DNA from: an uncultured beta proteobacterium
GTDB taxonomy: Bacteria; Pseudomonadota; Gammaproteobacteria; Burkholderiales; Rhodocyclaceae
Reading direction: 5' to 3'
Assembly: GCA_903933395.1 (NCBI GenBank)
Contig: CAIZKA010000405.1
Span: 1 to 7,733 of the forward strand
Length of the DNA stretch: 7,733 nt
Below the pieces are notes generated by a model. That model was not told where the DNA came from, did no database searches, and saw only the letters and a list, made by a program, of their open reading frames with translations. Position 1 is the first letter of the stretch. Every line of letters begins with the position of its first letter. The position numbers were made by a program, and so were the translations under genes. This document shows, one piece after another, positions 1 to 6,434 of this stretch.

Positions 1-15
1 ATAGATTATCGCAGT

Positions 16-33
16 GCGGGGCTCTTGTCCCGC
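16..33 (-). terminator. Weak inverted repeat after the DUF1841 gene
   Basis: GCGGG and CCCGC form 5-bp GC-rich arms around an 8-nt loop, 12 nt past the DUF1841 stop on the minus strand. No T-run follows within the window, so it is at best a weak or Rho-assisted end of the operon. The remaining bases at this edge hold nothing else visible. Confidence 0.25.
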
Positions 34-45
34 CAGGATATGTAT

Positions 46-471
46 TTAGCCGGCCTTGCGCCGGACGCAGTCGAGATAGGCCTCGCCATCCGGCGGCAGG
101 CCGCTCTTCTGCGAGCGCCAGATCATTTCGCCGAGGCATTCGAGCACCGCGTGCAGTGCGTCGTGACGATCGCCGCGCCTGCTCTGCAGAATTGTGAAGG
201 CGGCGCGGATGCCCGAGGGCTGGTCGATCGAAAGTTGTTCCTCGATGGCGAGGTGCAGCGACAGGTGAAGGAAGGGATTCGTCTCGCCCTGTTCCGGCGT
301 CCATTCGCGCGTCAGGGCGTCCTCGGCTTCGAGCAGGGCGTGGTATTCGGGGTGCAGATCGATCAGGTCGGCCGCCAGGGTGTCCATCGGCGTGCCCGGC
401 AGCCGGTTGCGGCGCTTGGCCCAGGCATTGATCAGAAACTGGCGCGCCTGATCACGACTGGGGTTAAACAT
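46..471 (-). CDS. DUF1841 family protein, function unknown
   Basis: This is a 141-residue soluble protein, complete from ATG to TAA, with no signal peptide or membrane segment. It resembles the DUF1841 family of beta- and gammaproteobacteria. The features that suggest this are the start MFNPSRDQAR, the His-rich block NPFLHLSLHLAIEEQ (residues 65-79), DQPSGIR (83-89) and the helix HDALHAVLECLGEMIW (103-118). The histidines and acidic residues could be metal-binding, but that is inference. It is the last gene of the rsx-nth operon. Its ATG overlaps the end of nth by 8 nt (ATGTTTAA), so its translation is probably coupled to nth, although a purine-rich stretch (GGAAAGAGAAGA) just upstream could act as a weak ribosome binding site. 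No function is known for the family. Family assignment is from memory of its sequence pattern; the gene itself is secure. Confidence 0.88.
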   Translation of the reverse strand: MFNPSRDQARQFLINAWAKRRNRLPGTPMDTLAADLIDLHPEYHALLEAEDALTREWTPEQGETNPFLHLSLHLAIEEQLSIDQPSGIRAAFTILQSRRGDRHDALHAVLECLGEMIWRSQKSGLPPDGEAYLDCVRRKAG

Positions 472-1096
472 TCTTCTCTTTCCAGGCGCAGAGATCGTAG
501 ACGCTGCAATGCACGCAATCCGGCGAGCGTGCCTTGCAGGTGTAGCGGCCGTGCAGAATCAGCCAGTGGTGGGCATGCAGGCGGAATTCGTCGGGCACCA
601 CCTTGAGCAGCTTCTGTTCAACGTCGACGACGGTTTTCCCCGCCGCCAGCCCGGTGCGGTTGCCGACGCGAAAGATGTGGGTATCCACGGCGATGGTGGG
701 TTCGCGGAATGCGATGTTGAGCACCACATTCGCCGTCTTGCGGCCGACGCCGGGCAGGGCTTCGAGCGCGGCGCGATCATGCGGCACTTCGCCGCCGTGG
801 CGTTCCAGCAGCAGGCGGGACAGCGCAACGACGTTTTTGGCCTTGGTCGGATAGAGGCCGATGGTATTGATGTATTCCGCGAGGCCTTCCTCGCCCTGCG
901 CGGCGATCGCGTGCGGTGTGGGGTGGTCGCGGAACAGGGCGCGCGTGGCGCGATTCACGCCCTTGTCGGTGGCTTGCGCGGAAAGCACCACGGCCACCAG
1001 CAACTGGTAGGGCGTCGCGTATTCGAGCTCGCTTTTCGGTTCCGGGTTCGCCGCCGCGAGGCGTGAGAAGAACTCGTGAACCTTCTTCGGAGTCAT
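464..1096 (-). CDS. nth: Endonuclease III (DNA glycosylase/AP lyase)
   Basis: This 210-residue protein (E. coli Nth has 211) removes oxidised pyrimidines from DNA and cleaves the abasic site by beta-elimination. The helix-hairpin-helix is LPGVGRKTANVVLN, with the catalytic lysine at K120, and the catalytic aspartate follows at D138 in VDTH. These positions equal the E. coli numbering. The C-terminal [4Fe-4S] loop has C187, C194, C197 and C203 (C-x6-C-x2-C-x5-C), so all key residues are intact. The ATG at 1096 is chosen because it starts the conserved N-terminus MTPKKVHEFF and overlaps the rsxE stop as ATGA. An in-frame upstream extension would lie wholly inside rsxE and is rejected. No clear ribosome binding site precedes it, so translation is probably coupled to rsxE. 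Placement behind rsxE is a known arrangement in proteobacteria, including E. coli. Confidence 0.98.
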   Translation of the reverse strand: MTPKKVHEFFSRLAAANPEPKSELEYATPYQLLVAVVLSAQATDKGVNRATRALFRDHPTPHAIAAQGEEGLAEYINTIGLYPTKAKNVVALSRLLLERHGGEVPHDRAALEALPGVGRKTANVVLNIAFREPTIAVDTHIFRVGNRTGLAAGKTVVDVEQKLLKVVPDEFRLHAHHWLILHGRYTCKARSPDCVHCSVYDLCAWKEKNV

Positions 1097-1794
1097 GCGG
1101 GTGCCGAATTTGCGTGATCGGTCGCTTGATCGCCCTGATGGTGAATGCGCTGTTCGCGTATGCGCTCGTTGGCACGCGCATCCATCCAGTTGCGGCCGGC
1201 AATCAGCAGGCCCAGAACAAAGAAGGCACCGGGCGGCAGCATGGCGATCAGGAAGCCAGGATATTCCACCGGCAATATCTGGAAGCCGGAAAGTGTTGGG
1301 AAAATCATCTCGATGCCGGAAAACAGCGTGCCTTGACCGATCAGTTCGCGCACCGCACCCAGCAGCGCGATGACCCAGACGAAGCCGATGCCCATCATCA
1401 GGCCGTCGAGCGTCGCCGCGCGCAGGCCGTTCTTTGCGGCAAAGGCCTCGACGCGGGCCAGCACGATGCAGTTGGTGACGATCAGCGGAATGAAGATGCC
1501 GAGCACCAGGTAGAGATCGTGCAGGAAGGCATTGAAGGCCAGGTCGACTACCGTCACCAGCGCTGCGATGATCAGGATGAAGACCGGGATACGGATTTCG
1601 TAGGGGATCAAGGCGCGCAGCGCGGAAATCGCGAAGTTGGACAGCATCATGACCACGATGGTGGCGAGGCCGAGACTTACCGCATTGACCAGACTGGTGC
1701 TGGTTGCCAGCAAGGGGCACAGGCCCAGCACCTGGGCAAGGATGGTGTTCTGCTTCCACAGGCCGTTCCAGGCGATGTCCTTATAGGCGCTCAT
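1093..1794 (-). CDS. rsxE: Electron transport complex subunit RsxE (RnfE)
   Basis: This 233-residue integral membrane subunit of the Rnf/Rsx complex is homologous to RsxA and NqrD. About six hydrophobic segments are visible between residues 17 and 200. Conserved blocks include LGLCPLLATS (C25) and IVTNCIVLAR (C109); by analogy with recent Rnf/Nqr structures these cysteines help hold an iron-sulfur cluster in the membrane together with the pair in RsxA. The VRELIGQGTLF loop near 148-158 is also typical. The ATG at 1794 lies 8 nt after a good GAGGAG ribosome binding site (complement of 1803-1808) and overlaps the rsxG stop as ATGA. Its TGA overlaps the nth ATG in the same way. The last ~30 residues form a hydrophilic tail rich in Arg, His and Gln beyond the last membrane helix. 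Confidence 0.97.
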   Translation of the reverse strand: MSAYKDIAWNGLWKQNTILAQVLGLCPLLATSTSLVNAVSLGLATIVVMMLSNFAISALRALIPYEIRIPVFILIIAALVTVVDLAFNAFLHDLYLVLGIFIPLIVTNCIVLARVEAFAAKNGLRAATLDGLMMGIGFVWVIALLGAVRELIGQGTLFSGIEMIFPTLSGFQILPVEYPGFLIAMLPPGAFFVLGLLIAGRNWMDARANERIREQRIHHQGDQATDHANSAPA

Positions 1795-2489
1795 GGCTTG
1801 TTCTCCTCAAAGCGGCCGTTCGCCGGCAGGGCGAACAGCGCATCGCGATGTTTCACTGCCCACGCCAGCGCACGGCTGCTGGCGTTGGTGACGGCACGGG
1901 CCGAAATCGTTGCACCGCTCATCTGGTCGAAGCGGCCGCCGTCCTTCTTCACGCGCCATTTTTTTGGCGGCACGCTGTCGAAGCCGAGGTTGCTGAACTG
2001 CGTGATCCACGGTCGCGTCTTGTTCTTGTCCTTCTTCGGGTCGATATAGTCGCCCAGCCCCGGCGTTTCCTTGTGGGCGATAACGCGCACGGCGATCAGT
2101 TTGCCGTCCGTGGCAACCGCGACGATCAGACCGATGCGGCCGGAATAGCCGTCCGGCGCGGCGGCTTCGAATACCAGCGCAGCCGGGGCGCCTTGCTTGC
2201 GCGCGCGCCAGATCCGGGTTTCATCGTCGAGTCCGAGGCTTCTTTGCGGCGGCAGAGTGATCGCGTCGGCCATCAGGTCGTTGTCGTATTCGCCGGGCGG
2301 CAGTACTTCGCCGATCAGGCGCAGCTTCTCGGCCAGCAAGCTGGCCGCGACCAGCGGTTCGGTTGCCTTGTAAGTGCCGGCCATCAGGGCGGTGAACACC
2401 AGCGTGAAGGCCAGCATGATGGCCGCGGTGCGCAGCGAAATGCGCAGCACGCTGGATTCGCGGGGGGTGACTTCGACGGGCTCGCTCAT
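1791..2489 (-). CDS. rsxG: Electron transport complex subunit RsxG (RnfG), FMN-binding
   Basis: This 232-residue subunit carries a covalently bound FMN outside the cytoplasmic membrane. One N-terminal membrane helix covers roughly residues 18-38. The FMN-binding domain follows and ends with the flavinylation motif SGAT (191-194) inside DQMSGATISARAV. T194 is the expected phosphoester acceptor, equivalent to T175 in E. coli RsxG as I recall it. The blocks HKETPGLGDYID (139-150) and KKWRVKKDGG (176-185) are family hallmarks. It is somewhat longer than the E. coli protein (206 residues). The start at 2489 is supported by a strong GAGGAG ribosome binding site 7 nt upstream (complement of 2497-2502), by the ATGA overlap with the rsxD stop, and by the lack of homology further upstream. 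FMN attachment would require the flavin transferase ApbE, which is not in this window. Confidence 0.97.
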   Translation of the reverse strand: MSEPVEVTPRESSVLRISLRTAAIMLAFTLVFTALMAGTYKATEPLVAASLLAEKLRLIGEVLPPGEYDNDLMADAITLPPQRSLGLDDETRIWRARKQGAPAALVFEAAAPDGYSGRIGLIVAVATDGKLIAVRVIAHKETPGLGDYIDPKKDKNKTRPWITQFSNLGFDSVPPKKWRVKKDGGRFDQMSGATISARAVTNASSRALAWAVKHRDALFALPANGRFEENKP

Positions 2490-3508
2490 GGCGAGTCTCC
2501 TCGTTTGTCCTTGTGTCCGAACACCGGCGGCTGCGTGTACATGTCGATCAGCGGCGCCGCGATATTCATCAGCAGCACGGCGAAGGCGATGCCATCCGGG
2601 TAGGCGCCGAAAGTGCGGATGATCCAGGTCAGCACCGCGGCGCCGGCGGCGAAGATCAGCTTGCCGCGCGGCGTGGTGGCTCCGGAAACGGGGTCGGTGA
2701 CGATGAAAAAGGCTGCGAGCATGGCGCCGCCGGTAAATAGCTGGAAGCCGGGTCCGGCAAAGCGCTCGGGTTCGTAGAGGGCGAAAGCACCCGATACGGC
2801 GAACAGCGTCGCCAGGAAGGCGACAGGCATGTGCCAGGTGATGATGCGCTGCTGGAGCAGATACAAGCCGCCGAGGAAATAGCCGGCTGCGATCCATTCC
2901 CAGCCGCGACCGCCGATGTTGCCGAAGGTGGCCTTGCCGCCCAGGATGCCGCCTATCATCGCTCGCTGCTCGGGGTCGCGCAGCACCGTGCGCAGCGCAT
3001 CGAGCGGCGTGGCCATGGTCACCGCATCGAGAACCTGGCGGCTGCCGAAAATCGCTTCCCATTGCACGGCAAAGTCGGTGGCGCCTACTCTCGGCCATTG
3101 CGACATGAGCAGCGGATAGGCGACGATCATCAGGGCAAAGGCGACCATGGCCGGATTGAACGGGTTCTGGCCGAGCCCACCATAGAGATGCTTGGCGACG
3201 ACGATCGCGAGCAGGGTGCCGAGCACGGTCAGCCACCAGGGTGCGATCGATGGGAAGGTCAATGCGATCAACCAGGCCGTGACCAGCGCCGAACCGTCGC
3301 CGAGGAACATCATCAGCGGCTTGCCGCGCAGCTTCAGCATTACGGCCTCGGCGGCCAGGGCTGTCACGGAGGCCAGTACGATCTGCACCAGTATCCCGGC
3401 ACCGAAGAGCCAGACGTAGGCGGCGAGGCCCGGCAGCAGCGCAAACAGCACGCGCAGCATCACGGATTGCACGCTGGCCGGCTTGAGCGAGTAGGGCGAG
3501 TTATTCAC
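2486..3508 (-). CDS. rsxD: Electron transport complex subunit RsxD (RnfD)
   Basis: With the GTG start at 3508 this is a 340-residue polytopic membrane protein (E. coli RsxD is about 350), homologous to NqrB. It has many hydrophobic segments and a probable covalent FMN site in DAVTMATPLD (161-170), where T167 is the likely acceptor. Other family blocks are GGLGQNPFNPAMV (110-122), GGKATFGNIGG (190-200) and the C-terminal YPDGIAFAVLLMN (303-315). The first residues, NNSPYSLKPASVQSVM, match the usual SPY-x(n)-S-x-x-VM start of the family. This favours the GTG over longer frames that would overlap rsxC, and over the internal ATG at codon 17. A 19-nt gap separates it from rsxC, the widest within the operon, and no good ribosome binding site is visible there (only CGGA, about 14 nt upstream). 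The stop overlaps the rsxG start as ATGA. Confidence 0.95.
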   Translation of the reverse strand: MNNSPYSLKPASVQSVMLRVLFALLPGLAAYVWLFGAGILVQIVLASVTALAAEAVMLKLRGKPLMMFLGDGSALVTAWLIALTFPSIAPWWLTVLGTLLAIVVAKHLYGGLGQNPFNPAMVAFALMIVAYPLLMSQWPRVGATDFAVQWEAIFGSRQVLDAVTMATPLDALRTVLRDPEQRAMIGGILGGKATFGNIGGRGWEWIAAGYFLGGLYLLQQRIITWHMPVAFLATLFAVSGAFALYEPERFAGPGFQLFTGGAMLAAFFIVTDPVSGATTPRGKLIFAAGAAVLTWIIRTFGAYPDGIAFAVLLMNIAAPLIDMYTQPPVFGHKDKRGDSP

Positions 3509-3527
3509 TGGGGGTTCACTATTCCGT

Positions 3528-5198
3528 CTAGTCGTCCTGCCGCAGATGCGGCTTGGCCATTTCGCGAATCTCTGTGCGGCGCACCTCGATGGCAGCAACC
3601 TCGGCTTCCTGTTCCGGCGTCAGATTGCTCACGTTCCCCGGATGCGCCTGCTCCTTCTGCGCCTTGGCGCGCTCCAGGGCCGCCGCGATGAGTGACTTCT
3701 TCGCCTCATCTTCCGGCGTGGCGGCCGGTCTTTCGGCAATGGCCAAGGTGGCTGCCGCTTTCTCGCGTCCGGCAGCGGTCTTGGCGGCGAGCTTGGCGGC
3801 CTTCTCCTCCTTCTCGCGTTCCTCGCGGGCCAGACGCAGTTCATAGCGCTGGCGGGCAATGTCGGCCGCGGCCTTTTCCTTTTCCCTCGCCCATATCTCG
3901 CCCTTGGCAAAGCGGAAGTAGTCCACCAGAGGAATGCGCGACGGACAGACGTAGGAGCAGCAGCCGCATTCGATGCAATCGAACAAGCTGTATTCCTGAG
4001 TCTTGCCGAAAATCTTCGCCCGACTGAACCAGTAGAGTTGGAAAGGCTGCAGCTCCGCAGGACATACCTTGGCGCACTCGCCGCAGCGGATGCAGGGCAT
4101 TTCCGGCGGCGGCGGCGGAAACAGGGTTGGCGAGCCGGCCAGGATGCAGTTGGTGCCCTTGACCACCGGGATGTCGAGGGATTGCAGGGCAACGCCCATC
4201 ATCGGCCCGCCCATCAGATAGCGGTCGGTGTCGGCGCGCGGTTCGGCCAGCGGCAGCAACTCCCTGATCGGCGTACCGATCAGAACTTCGAAGTTGCCAG
4301 GCTTCGCCATGTTGCCGGAGAGCGTGAGAATGCGCGAAACCAGCGGTTCGCCATGCGCGACCGCGCGGAAAACGGCGTGGGCGGAGCCAACATTGAAGCA
4401 CTGGACGCCGAAGTGCGTGCTCAGCTTGCCGTAGGGAATCTCGATGCCGGTGAGTACGCGGATCAGCTGCTTTTCGCCGCCAGCGGGATAACGGGTGGGA
4501 ACCGCGATCACGTCGATGGCTCTCTCGCCAAGCTTTTCAACGGCGGCCTTCATCGATTCGACCGCCAGCGGCTTGTTGTCCTCGATGCCGACCAGGATTC
4601 GACGGGCGCCGGTTATATGACGCATGATTGCGGCACCGGCGAGAACCATCTCGGCGCGCTCGCGCATCAGCCGGTCATCGCAGGTTATCCAGGGCTCGCA
4701 CTCGGCGCCGTTGATGATCAGGGTGTCGATGCCCTTTTCGCCCGGGCCAAGCTTGACGTGGCTCGGAAAGCCCGCGCCACCCAGTCCGACGATGCCGCAG
4801 TCGCGCAGATAGTCCCGTGTCTGCTGCGCCGTGGCGGCACGGTAGTCGAAGGGCGTCAGGTCAATCCAGCGATCCTTGCCGTCCGGTTCGATGATGATGC
4901 TGGGCGCCGGCAAGCCCGAGGGATGTGGCACCGGTTGGGGCTCGATAGCGAGCACCGTGCCCGAGGTCGGCGCATGGACCGCGGTGCACATCGGGCCTTC
5001 CGCGGCGGCTATTACCTCGCCTTTGAGCACGGCCTGGCCGGGTTCGACCACGCAACGCGCCACGGCGCGCGCGCTTTGGCGCAAGGGGATAATCAGACGT
5101 GATGGCAACGGCGCAACCCGGATCGGGGTATCGGCCGATTCATCCTTGTGGGAGGCGGGTTTCACGCCGCCCTTGAAAGTGAATAGCTTCGGGATCAT
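3528..5198 (-). CDS. rsxC: Electron transport complex subunit RsxC (RnfC), NADH/Fe-S subunit
   Basis: This 556-residue peripheral cytoplasmic subunit is thought to take electrons from NADH (or pass them to NAD+). Order of parts: an RnfC N-terminal barrel-sandwich region (about 5-110); the Rossmann-like nucleotide/FMN region with GIVGLGGAGFPSHVK (135-149) and GAECEPWITCDDRLM (164-178); a SLBB-like region; and two [4Fe-4S] motifs, C369-x2-C372-x2-C375-x3-C379-P and C408-x2-C411-x2-C414-x3-C418-P. A run of five prolines (361-365) sits just before the first motif. From about 437 the protein is a charged Ala/Lys/Glu/Arg-rich helical tail, much shorter than the repetitive tail of E. coli RsxC (740 residues in total). 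The ATG at 5198 is chosen because MIPKLFTFKGG is the family's usual start, it overlaps the rsxB stop as ATGA, and AGG-type pairing sites lie 4-8 nt upstream. Confidence 0.97.
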   Translation of the reverse strand: MIPKLFTFKGGVKPASHKDESADTPIRVAPLPSRLIIPLRQSARAVARCVVEPGQAVLKGEVIAAAEGPMCTAVHAPTSGTVLAIEPQPVPHPSGLPAPSIIIEPDGKDRWIDLTPFDYRAATAQQTRDYLRDCGIVGLGGAGFPSHVKLGPGEKGIDTLIINGAECEPWITCDDRLMRERAEMVLAGAAIMRHITGARRILVGIEDNKPLAVESMKAAVEKLGERAIDVIAVPTRYPAGGEKQLIRVLTGIEIPYGKLSTHFGVQCFNVGSAHAVFRAVAHGEPLVSRILTLSGNMAKPGNFEVLIGTPIRELLPLAEPRADTDRYLMGGPMMGVALQSLDIPVVKGTNCILAGSPTLFPPPPPEMPCIRCGECAKVCPAELQPFQLYWFSRAKIFGKTQEYSLFDCIECGCCSYVCPSRIPLVDYFRFAKGEIWAREKEKAAADIARQRYELRLAREEREKEEKAAKLAAKTAAGREKAAATLAIAERPAATPEDEAKKSLIAAALERAKAQKEQAHPGNVSNLTPEQEAEVAAIEVRRTEIREMAKPHLRQDD

Positions 5199-5746
5199 GC
5201 GGCCTGCCTGATCGGTACTACGGGATATTTCCATTTCCAGGTGTCGACCGTTTCCTGGATCGGCACCATGCGGATGCAATCGACCGGGCACGGCGCGATG
5301 CAGAGTTCGCACCCCGTGCATTGGGCGCCGACCACGGTATGCATCTGCTTGGCGGCGCCAACGATGGCGTCTACCGGACAGGCCTGGATGCACAGCGTGC
5401 AGCCGATGCAGGCCTGCTCATCAATGACGGCCACGGATTTCGGCTTTTCAATGCCGTGTTCAGCCGAGAGCGACTTGAACTCGCGACCGAGCAGGTCGGC
5501 GAGCTTGTGTATGCCTTCATCGCCACCCGGCGGACAGCAGTTGATGTCGGCCTCGCCCTTGGCGATGGCTTGTGCGTAGGGTTTGCAGCCGGGGAAGCCG
5601 CATTGCCCGCATTGCGTTTGCGGCAGGATGGCATCGATCTTCTCGACCAGTGGATCGCCTTCGACGCGGAAGCGCACCGCCGCGTAGCCGAGCGCTGCAC
5701 CAAGCACGATGGCGCCCAGCGCCATGACCAGAATCGCTTCGAACAT
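5195..5746 (-). CDS. rsxB: Electron transport complex subunit RsxB (RnfB), Fe-S protein
   Basis: This 183-residue iron-sulfur subunit passes electrons between ferredoxin-level carriers and the rest of the complex. An N-terminal membrane anchor (about 4-24) is followed by the Fe-S domain motif CGQCGFPGC with C46, C49 and C54, closed by C71 in NCCPPGG. A two-cluster ferredoxin domain follows, with C113-x2-C116-x2-C119-x3-C123-P and C143-x2-C146-x2-C149-x3-C153-P. C70 and C157 are extra to these motifs. The length is close to that of E. coli RsxB (192). The ATG at 5746, 2 nt after the rsxA stop, gives the family's normal N-terminus (MFEAILVMALGAIVLG); longer in-frame readings run into rsxA. The ribosome binding site is weak, which fits translation coupled to rsxA. 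The stop overlaps the rsxC start as ATGA. Confidence 0.97.
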   Translation of the reverse strand: MFEAILVMALGAIVLGAALGYAAVRFRVEGDPLVEKIDAILPQTQCGQCGFPGCKPYAQAIAKGEADINCCPPGGDEGIHKLADLLGREFKSLSAEHGIEKPKSVAVIDEQACIGCTLCIQACPVDAIVGAAKQMHTVVGAQCTGCELCIAPCPVDCIRMVPIQETVDTWKWKYPVVPIRQAA

Positions 5747-5748
5747 CG

Positions 5749-6333
5749 CTACTTGTACTTGTCCAGGCCGGCAAAGCCCATGAAGGCGAGGCTCATCAGG
5801 CCGGCGGTAATCATGGCGATAGCCGTTCCGCGGAAGTGGATTGGGACGTCCGCCGCTTCGAGGCGCTCGCGGATGCCGGCAAACAGCACCAGCGCCAGCG
5901 TAAATCCGACCGCACTGCCAAAGCCGAACAGCAGCGACTCGAGGAAGTTGTGGCGCAGGCTCACGTTGAGCAGTGGGATGCCGAGTACGGCGCAATTGGT
6001 CGTGATCAGCGGCAGGTAGATGCCCAGCACCTGGTGCAGCAACGGGCTGGTCTTCTGGATCACCAGTTCCGTCAGTTGCACGATGGCGGCGATGGTGACG
6101 ATGAAGGACAGGGTGCGCAGATATTCGAGCTGATTGGGTATCAGCAGCCAGCGATCAATGACATAGCTTGCGCCGCAGGCCATGGTCAGGACGAAGGTGG
6201 TCGCAGCTCCCATGCCGATCGCCGTTTCGAGCTTCTTGGAGACACCCATGAAAGGGCACAAGCCAAGAATACGCACGAAGACGACGTTATTGACGAGGAC
6301 TGCGCCGAGAACAACGAAGAGATAACTGGTCAT
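5749..6333 (-). CDS. rsxA: Electron transport complex subunit RsxA (RnfA)
   Basis: This 194-residue protein has six predicted membrane helices and is a core membrane subunit of the Rnf/Rsx complex; E. coli RsxA has 193. It is very close to the family: VLVNNVVFVRILGLCPFMG (residues 12-30, with C26), VSKKLETAIGMG (31-42), LGIYLPLITTNCAVLG (103-118, with C114) and FRGTAIAMITAGLMSLAFMGF (167-187). C26 and C114 are the conserved cysteines expected to hold a membrane iron-sulfur cluster together with those of RsxE. ATG 6333 is chosen because MTSYL matches the family start; an in-frame TTG at 6366 would add 11 unconserved residues. Neither start has a recognisable ribosome binding site. It is the first gene of the rsx operon and lies 101 nt after the pyrD stop. 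Confidence 0.97.
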   Translation of the reverse strand: MTSYLFVVLGAVLVNNVVFVRILGLCPFMGVSKKLETAIGMGAATTFVLTMACGASYVIDRWLLIPNQLEYLRTLSFIVTIAAIVQLTELVIQKTSPLLHQVLGIYLPLITTNCAVLGIPLLNVSLRHNFLESLLFGFGSAVGFTLALVLFAGIRERLEAADVPIHFRGTAIAMITAGLMSLAFMGFAGLDKYK

Positions 6334-6380
6334 GATGCGCGGAAGGCCACGGTGGGTCCGCAACAATTGGTGGAGATCAA

Positions 6381-6410
6381 ATTATCTCGCTTTTAATGGT
6401 ATTTGCGCAA
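6381..6410 (-). promoter_or_regulatory. Possible sigma-70 promoter for the rsx operon
   Basis: Reading the minus strand in the 101-bp pyrD-rsxA gap, TTGCGC (6410-6405) and GATAAT (6386-6381) are 18 bp apart, a fair match to -35 and -10 boxes (4/6 and 5/6). The start point would be near 6374, about 40 nt before the rsxA ATG. The region is locally AT-rich compared with its neighbours. This is a pattern match only; the operon could also be read through from pyrD. Confidence 0.5.
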
Positions 6411-6420
6411 GTGGGCAAAT
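6401..6420. repeat. Inverted repeat after pyrD, overlapping the possible rsx -35 box
   Basis: On the minus strand ATTTGC and GCAAAT form 6-bp perfect arms around an 8-nt spacer, 14 nt past the pyrD stop. The right arm includes part of the candidate -35 box of the rsx promoter. The hairpin would be weak and no T-run follows on the minus strand, so it is not a classical terminator. It may be an operator or chance. Confidence 0.35.
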
Positions 6421-6434
6421 TGTAGCCGCCGCTC

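Noticed and set aside
1097..1759. In-frame upstream extension of nth (to 431 residues)
   Set aside because: The added residues are an out-of-frame reading of rsxE. The conserved Nth N-terminus and E. coli-like numbering fix the start at 1096.
916..2049. Long plus-strand open frame (377 codons) antisense to rsxE, nth and rsxG
   Set aside because: Its product is low-complexity, rich in Gln, Asp, His and Arg, has no recognisable domain and lies fully opposite strongly conserved genes. Long antisense frames are expected in GC-rich DNA.
2831..3691. Plus-strand open frame antisense to rsxD and the end of rsxC
   Set aside because: It is Gln/His/Arg-rich with no motif and spans two real genes on the other strand.
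4038..5102. Long plus-strand open frame (354 codons) antisense to rsxC
   Set aside because: It mirrors the codon bias of rsxC, has no family resemblance and no ribosome binding site; RsxC itself is conserved throughout.
5199..5393. In-frame upstream extension of rsxC
   Set aside because: The extra 65 residues overlap the ferredoxin domain of rsxB in another frame and have no family match.
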